A stretch of DNA of 6,180 nucleotides from an uncultured Bacilli bacterium. Its GTDB lineage: Bacteria; Bacillota_I; Bacilli_A; RF39; UBA660. The translations under genes were made by a program, and so were the position numbers. The DNA lies in NCBI GenBank assembly GCA_947627805.1, contig CANQXB010000064.1, positions 1 through 6,180 of the forward strand, read 5' to 3'. The notes under the pieces were generated by a model that saw nothing but the letters and a program-made list of their open reading frames with translations, had not been told where the DNA came from and made no database searches. Shown here piece by piece: positions 4,848 to 6,180 of the stretch (position 1 is its first letter; every line of letters starts with the position of its first letter).

Positions 4848-5437
4848 TAATTATCTGTAATATAGTAAACATTTTCATATTTATAATTATTATCATCATT
4901 AATAATACCATAAGAAAATATTTCTTTATTTTTGAGACTTTTAATTAAATTATCATTTAATAAATTATTAAGAACACAGACAAAATCTAGCTCTTTTAAA
5001 TTATCACTTGTATTAAATACATAATTTAAAATACCTAGTTTATAGGTTTTATTTTCTTTCATACATTTATTAATTATAGTATTCGAAAAACTCATCACAT
5101 AAATATTTTTATCTTGATATTTAGTTAGTAAAGTTAGGAGTTTAGGAAAACTTTGAATATTTTTAAGTTCGATAACAAACATTTTAGAACTTTTAATTTT
5201 TAAAATATCTTTAAGCCGGGGAATATATTTGGGAAGTTCTAAATATTTTAAAGAATATAAAGGTTTACCTTTAATTAAAGGATTATGATAAATAATAAAT
5301 TCATTATCTTTGGTTTCCCTTACATCAAATTCAACCCCTAAATATTGGGGATTATTTAAAGCTAAAGAAATTGCTTCATAAGTATTTTCTTTAACATTTA
5401 AACTAGATAAACCGCGATGTTTTATTAATTTAGTCAA
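4847..5437 (-). CDS. Short glycerophosphodiester phosphodiesterase-like protein
   Basis: GDPD/UgpQ enzymes hydrolyse glycerophosphodiesters to glycerol-3-phosphate and an alcohol; in Gram-positives they serve lipid or teichoic-acid turnover. Numbering from TTG at 5437: LIKHRG (4-9) gives His7 and Arg8, KENTYEAISLAL (16-27) the ENT signature, GVEFDVRETKDNEFIIYHN (34-52) the metal ligands Glu36 and Asp38 plus His51, RLKDIL (74-79), VIELK (88-92, Glu90, Lys92) and YVMSFS (113-118). The HD after the strand is HN. The protein is about 196 residues, against roughly 240 in the family, and its end (SYGIINDDNNY) lacks the usual final WTVN strand. No signal peptide or membrane segment is seen, so it is cytoplasmic. 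A GTG at 5446 is in frame but belongs to the site AGGTGAT (5448-5442), so TTG four bases later is the likely start. Activity is plausible, but the substrate is unknown. Confidence 0.8.
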   Translation of the reverse strand: MTKLIKHRGLSSLNVKENTYEAISLALNNPQYLGVEFDVRETKDNEFIIYHNPLIKGKPLYSLKYLELPKYIPRLKDILKIKSSKMFVIELKNIQSFPKLLTLLTKYQDKNIYVMSFSNTIINKCMKENKTYKLGILNYVFNTSDNLKELDFVCVLNNLLNDNLIKSLKNKEIFSYGIINDDNNYKYENVYYITDN

Positions 5438-5472
5438 AAAAATCACCTAGTAAAATATACTAAGTGACTTTC
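5436..5472 (-). terminator. Terminator-like hairpin that also sequesters the phosphodiesterase ribosome-binding site
   Basis: In the leftward RNA TCACTTAGTA (5467-5458) pairs with TACTAGGTGA (5452-5443) across a 5-base loop, with a single G-U pair. G-U and A-U pairs extend the stem outward (5472-5468 with 5442-5438). Seven U (5442-5436) follow the stem, as in an intrinsic terminator for the upstream gene. The second arm contains the Shine-Dalgarno AGGTGAT of the next gene, and the U run ends in its TTG start. When folded, the hairpin should both stop transcription and block ribosome entry. Structure is seen in the sequence; a regulatory role is inferred. Confidence 0.65.
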
Positions 5473-5479
5473 TTTTTTA

Positions 5480-6172
5480 TTATCTTTTTTTCGCTTTATC
5501 TAAAGTGATTAATAAATTAATTTCTTTTAAATTATTCGTAATTTCTAAAGCATTTTCACGAATTATTTTTTCTTCAGAGTTTAAAAATACTTTTAAACTA
5601 TTTTGAGTAAGTTTTAAAGCTTTAGTAAATAATAATTCTTTTTCTTCAGTATCTAAATTATTTTTTAAATTTAATAAAGTATCATTAAAGGTGGGCTCTA
5701 ATAAAGATGTCGCTAACTCCTTGGAAACATTTAAATAATTAAAGTAAGGATTAATTAAAATATTGTAGACATAAGTAGCCATTAATTCATTATGAGCTTT
5801 AATAATTAAATGGGCATATTCGATACTTTGGGCTCTTTTAATAAATTCATTATTGACTAAAACTTGATAAACTAATCTTTTTTTATAGCCCTTTAAATGA
5901 TTTAATAACTCTAATCCTTCTTTATATTCTTCTTCCTTATATAAATTTTTCTTCCTTTGATAATCACTTAAATAATGGGGAAGTTCTTCTTTAGTAGTTA
6001 AATATAAACTCCATATAGTATTCCCACTTTCCCTTAAAGCTTTATCACTATTAGTTAAATATAATTTTTCTAATAATTCATCTGATGAAGATAAAATAAC
6101 TTTTATTTGGGAATCTTTATAACCTAATCTTTTTAATCTTGTTTTTAAAGCAATTATTTGTTTTCCTTTCAT
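5480..6172 (-). CDS. Uncharacterised helical protein (230 aa)
   Basis: I do not recognise a family. The protein is soluble, with no signal peptide, no membrane segment and no cysteine. It is rich in Leu, Lys, Asn and Glu in a heptad-like spacing that predicts almost entirely alpha-helix. The N-terminus is basic (MKGKQIIALKTRLKRLGYKD). A middle part has Tyr/Leu-rich helices (about 96-145), and the last third (about 150-222, with SEEKIIRENALEI at 199-211) looks like HEAT/ARM-type helical pairs, but this is only an impression. The start at 6172 is an ATG overlapping a TGA (6171-6169). This could be the stop of a gene beyond the right edge, giving an ATGA junction; only a weak GAG precedes it. 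It is the first gene visible of the leftward series and is followed by the hairpin at 5436-5472. The tail KAKKR is basic. Confidence 0.75.
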   Translation of the reverse strand: MKGKQIIALKTRLKRLGYKDSQIKVILSSSDELLEKLYLTNSDKALRESGNTIWSLYLTTKEELPHYLSDYQRKKNLYKEEEYKEGLELLNHLKGYKKRLVYQVLVNNEFIKRAQSIEYAHLIIKAHNELMATYVYNILINPYFNYLNVSKELATSLLEPTFNDTLLNLKNNLDTEEKELLFTKALKLTQNSLKVFLNSEEKIIRENALEITNNLKEINLLITLDKAKKR

Positions 6173-6180
6173 ACATTCTC

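Overview
The window comes from a very A+T-rich, low-GC Gram-positive bacterium. The murG-murB-divIB gene order is the one known from Bacilli. The ribosome-binding sites are strong and Bacillus-like (AAGGAGG and the extended form AAGGAGGTGAT). The proteins are rich in Lys, Ile, Asn and Leu. All Trp codons seen are TGG, and murB and divIB end in TGA, so the standard bacterial code fits better than the Mycoplasma code. A small-genome, uncultured gut Bacilli lineage (RF39/Erysipelotrichia-like) is my best guess, but that is inference.

Left part (1-1460), accessory: a short HTH regulator gene reads rightward at 154-378. Its upstream region (1-153) carries a dense set of AATAG/CTATT half-sites at roughly helical spacing. 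It also carries a near-consensus promoter pointing left, off the window, so the regulator probably controls itself and a divergent neighbour. Facing it is an Rpn/PD-(D/E)XK-family 'transposase' nuclease gene (401-1204, reading left). The two genes share one bidirectional terminator that contains both stop codons. The nuclease gene has a textbook ribosome-binding site placed for an ATA codon at 1246, not for the first ATG at 1204.

Right part (1457-6172), core: everything reads leftward. In transcription order it holds an unrecognised 230-residue helical protein, a short glycerophosphodiester phosphodiesterase-like protein, MurG, MurB, DivIB/FtsQ and QueH. murG to queH are tightly packed (11, 3 and 8 bp of overlap or close contact) and end at a strong intrinsic terminator at 1430-1461. 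MurB makes UDP-MurNAc, MurG makes lipid II, and DivIB belongs to the divisome, so the core of the unit is cell-wall synthesis coupled to division. QueH (last step of queuosine synthesis for tRNA) sits where other Bacilli carry further division genes.

The points most worth a second look are the phased operator array, the ATA start of the nuclease gene, and a hairpin at 5438-5472 that is both a good terminator and a trap for the ribosome-binding site of the phosphodiesterase gene. I see no RNA genes, CRISPR array, insertion-sequence ends or origin. No stretch longer than 300 bases lacks a gene.
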